A model generated the notes under the pieces. It did no database searches. It had not been told where the DNA came from and saw only the letters and a program-made list of their open reading frames with translations. A program made the position numbers and the translations under genes. Below, one piece after another: positions 62,714 to 64,000 of a stretch of DNA of 64,000 nucleotides (position 1 is its first letter; each line of letters starts with the position of its first letter). The DNA is taken from contig JAZGUH010000626.1 of NCBI GenBank assembly GCA_037893225.1, forward strand, positions 1-64,000, given 5' to 3'. Source of the stretch: Hippasteria phrygiana. Lineage: Eukaryota; Echinodermata; Asteroidea; Valvatida; Goniasteridae.

Positions 62714-64000
62714 GCAAGTCCATAGCCCAGGGAATTTGACATGCATGGAGCAATAAATAAGAGGTAATCTGCACACAGATGGTGGCCGGGAAGAAAATAA
62801 ACATTGCGAGGTTTGAATTTTCTCCACAAGTTTTAACTCTAAGAAGCCGCCGATAATTGCAACATGTAGCGCCAGATCTAAGCTATCCATACATGTCAAA
62901 ATTACTGAATTTGGTTGATATTTCATGCAATTATGAATGAGTAAAGCAAGTCCATACCCCAGGGAATTTGACAGGCATGGAGCAATAAATAAAAGATAAT
63001 CTGCACACAGATGTTGGCCGGAAAGAAAATAAACATTGCGAGGTTTGAATTTTCTCCACAAGTGTTAACTCTAAGAAGCCGCCGATAATTGCAACATGTA
63101 GCGCCAGATCTAAGCTATCCATACATGTCAAAATTACTGAATTTGGTTGATATTTCATGCAATTATGAATGAGTAAAGCAAGTCCATACCCAAGGGAATT
63201 TGACAGGCATGGAGCAATAAATAGACGGTAACATGTACACAGATGTTGGCCGGAAAGAAAATAAACATTGCGAGGTTTGAATTTTCTCCACAAGTTTTAA
63301 CTCTAAGAAGCCGCCGATAATTGCAACATGTAGCGCCAGATCTAAGCTATCCATACATGTCAAAATTACTGAATTTGGTTGATATTTCATGCAATTATGA
63401 ATGAGTAAAGCAAGTCCATAGCCCAGGCAATTTGACATGCATGGAGCAATAAATAAGAGGTAATCTGCACACAGATGGTGGCCGGGAAGAAAATAAACAT
63501 TGCGAGGTTTGAATTTTCTCCACAAGTTTTAACTCTAAGAAGCCGCCGATAATTGCAACATGTAGCGCCAGATCTAAGCTATCCATACATGTCAAAATTA
63601 CTGAATTTGGTTGATATTTCATGCAATTATGAATGAGTAAAGCAAGTCCATACCCCAGGGAATTTGACAGGCATGGAGCAATAAATAAAAGATAATCTGC
63701 ACACAGATGTTGGCCGGAAAGAAAATAAACATTGCGAGGTTTGAATTTTCTCCACAAGTGTTAACTCTAAGAAGCCGCCGATAATTGCAACATGTAGCGC
63801 CAGATCTAAGCTATCCATACATGTCAAAATTACTGAATTTGGTTGATATTTCATGCAATTATGAATGAGTAAAGCAAGTCCATACCCAAGGGAATTTGAC
63901 AGGCATGGAGCAATAAATAGACGGTAACATGTACACAGATGTTGGCCGGAAAGAAAATAAACATTGCGAGGTTTGAATTTTCTCCACAAGTTTTAACTCT
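62714..64000. repeat. 3-monomer tandem R-U-P (696 bp period) running off the window
   Basis: Monomers: 62714 cRe1, 62946 cUe1, 63178 cPe1, 63410 cRe1, 63642 cUe1, 63874 cP (partial). All boundaries are c, so the period is 696 bp. The R units have GTTTTAAC, which is unusual for R, suggesting an R left half joined to a Q-type right half. The P at 63178 ends e1 rather than the e3 seen in its relatives. A private GGCAATTTG lies at 63428. Confidence 0.84.
63874..64000. repeat. Partial terminal monomer (127 bp)
   Basis: This is a class P unit with a c boundary and CCCAAGGG, cut by the window edge just after GTTTTAACTCT. The array therefore continues to the right. The first base of the window is also a monomer start, preceded by unknown sequence, so both array ends lie outside the window. 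Confidence 0.93.

Larger units (their letters stand above)
1..64000. repeat. Tandem satellite DNA array, ~231-bp monomer, whole window
   Basis: Every stretch belongs to a head-to-tail repeat whose unit begins GCAAGTC. Boundaries fall at 1, 231, 462, 693, 925, 1157 and so on to 63874, giving about 276 full units and one partial. Unit length is 231 bp with s boundaries, 232 with c or a boundaries, and 230 for X units. Two monomers typically differ at roughly 0-20 positions, concentrated in the first 80 bp, at one site near 125 and at the right end near 190-205. The middle (GAGGTTTGAATTTTCTCC and GCCGATAATTGCAACATG) is nearly invariant. There are no inversions, gaps, transposon insertions, rRNA or tRNA matches that I can see. 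Satellite DNA is certain. A centromeric role is only one possibility. The family is not one I recognise. Confidence 0.98.

Noticed and set aside
236..63989. Many overlapping minus-strand open frames of 68-122 codons, about one or two per monomer
   Set aside because: They are by-products of the repeat. The 231-bp unit is 77 codons long, so the same frame recurs in each unit and is closed at the boundary (TGA in s units) or soon after it in c units. One-base indels between classes shift the frame freely. No frame spans several units, no start context or codon bias is visible, and variation is not concentrated at third positions. I annotate no CDS.
1..64000. CRISPR array
   Set aside because: The regular spacing is of a whole 231-bp unit with no short repeat alternating with unique spacers, and no cas genes are present.
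1..64000. rDNA spacer, tRNA or 5S gene cluster
   Set aside because: No rRNA or tRNA structural motif appears in the monomer, and no coding segment interrupts the units.
1..64000. Polyadenylation signals (AATAAA in GCAATAAATAG and GAAAATAAAC)
   Set aside because: They occur once or more in every AT-rich unit with no gene upstream, so they carry no information.
1..64000. 2, 3, 5, 8, 13 monomer sizes as a Fibonacci series
   Set aside because: The likeness is probably numerical coincidence from combining 3- and 5-monomer modules, and 11 also occurs.
1..64000. LTR or DNA transposon origin of the unit
   Set aside because: No terminal inverted repeats, target-site duplications, primer-binding site or transposase/reverse-transcriptase coding remnants are visible in the monomer.

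Overview
The whole 64 kb window is one uninterrupted head-to-tail satellite DNA array. I find no gene, RNA gene, transposon or unique flank in it. The unit is about 231 bp (230, 231 or 232 bp variants) and about 37% GC by hand count of one unit. Counting unit boundaries gives about 276 complete monomers plus a 127-bp partial at the right edge. All monomers face the same way. An array of this size and order points to a eukaryotic chromosome (centromeric, pericentromeric, subtelomeric or other heterochromatin). I do not recognise the monomer and cannot name the taxon. It has neither the length nor the look of the primate, mouse, Arabidopsis or maize centromere satellites.

Code used in the entries. 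I start each monomer at GCAAG. The prefix is the boundary motif: s = GTCATAC, c = GTCCATAC (1 bp longer), a = GTACATAC. The capital is the class of the left half: P = AGACGGTAACATG with GATGTTGG; X = the same but GAGTTGG (1 bp shorter); Q = AGAAGGTAATATGCAC; R = AAGAGGTAATCTGCAC with GATGGTGGCCGGG; S = AAAAGGTAATATGTAC; S* = AGAAGGTAATATGTAC; U = AAAAGATAATCTGCAC; D = P left half followed by GAAGACGCC instead of GAAGCCGCC. The suffix is the right end: e1 = GAATTTGGTTGA, e2 = GAATTTGGTTTA, e3 = GTATTTGGTTTA, e4 = GCATTTGGTTGA, always with GAATAAA. Lists such as '231 sQe2' give start and type, so the block entries together form a complete monomer map.

Layout. 1-19.4 kb: two collinear copies of one higher-order pattern (1-11.1 kb and 13.4-19.4 kb, the second lacking 22 monomers), separated by 5-monomer repeats. 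19.4-21.7 kb: a 5-monomer tandem duplication whose leading units are hybrid monomers. 21.7-33.3 kb: four successive variants of an 11-monomer pattern marked by a CATGCCTTTA tag. 33.3-43.7 kb: looser mixtures of the 5-monomer pattern plus a clean 3-monomer tandem. 43.7-49.8 kb: a 13-monomer (3008 bp) tandem duplication. 49.8-52.5 kb: 8- and 2-monomer repeats. 52.5-57.2 kb: a 5-monomer unit that becomes an 8-monomer unit by gaining a trimer. 57.2-62.3 kb: an 11-monomer (2546 bp) tandem. 62.7-64.0 kb: a new 3-monomer tandem running off the edge.

No genes act here. What the window records is satellite evolution: unequal exchange in register at many unit sizes, hybrid monomers with mappable breakpoints, a likely short gene-conversion patch, and regional class turnover. 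D, S and e4 occur only in the left half. U and CCCAAGGG occur only toward the right. All comparisons were made by eye.
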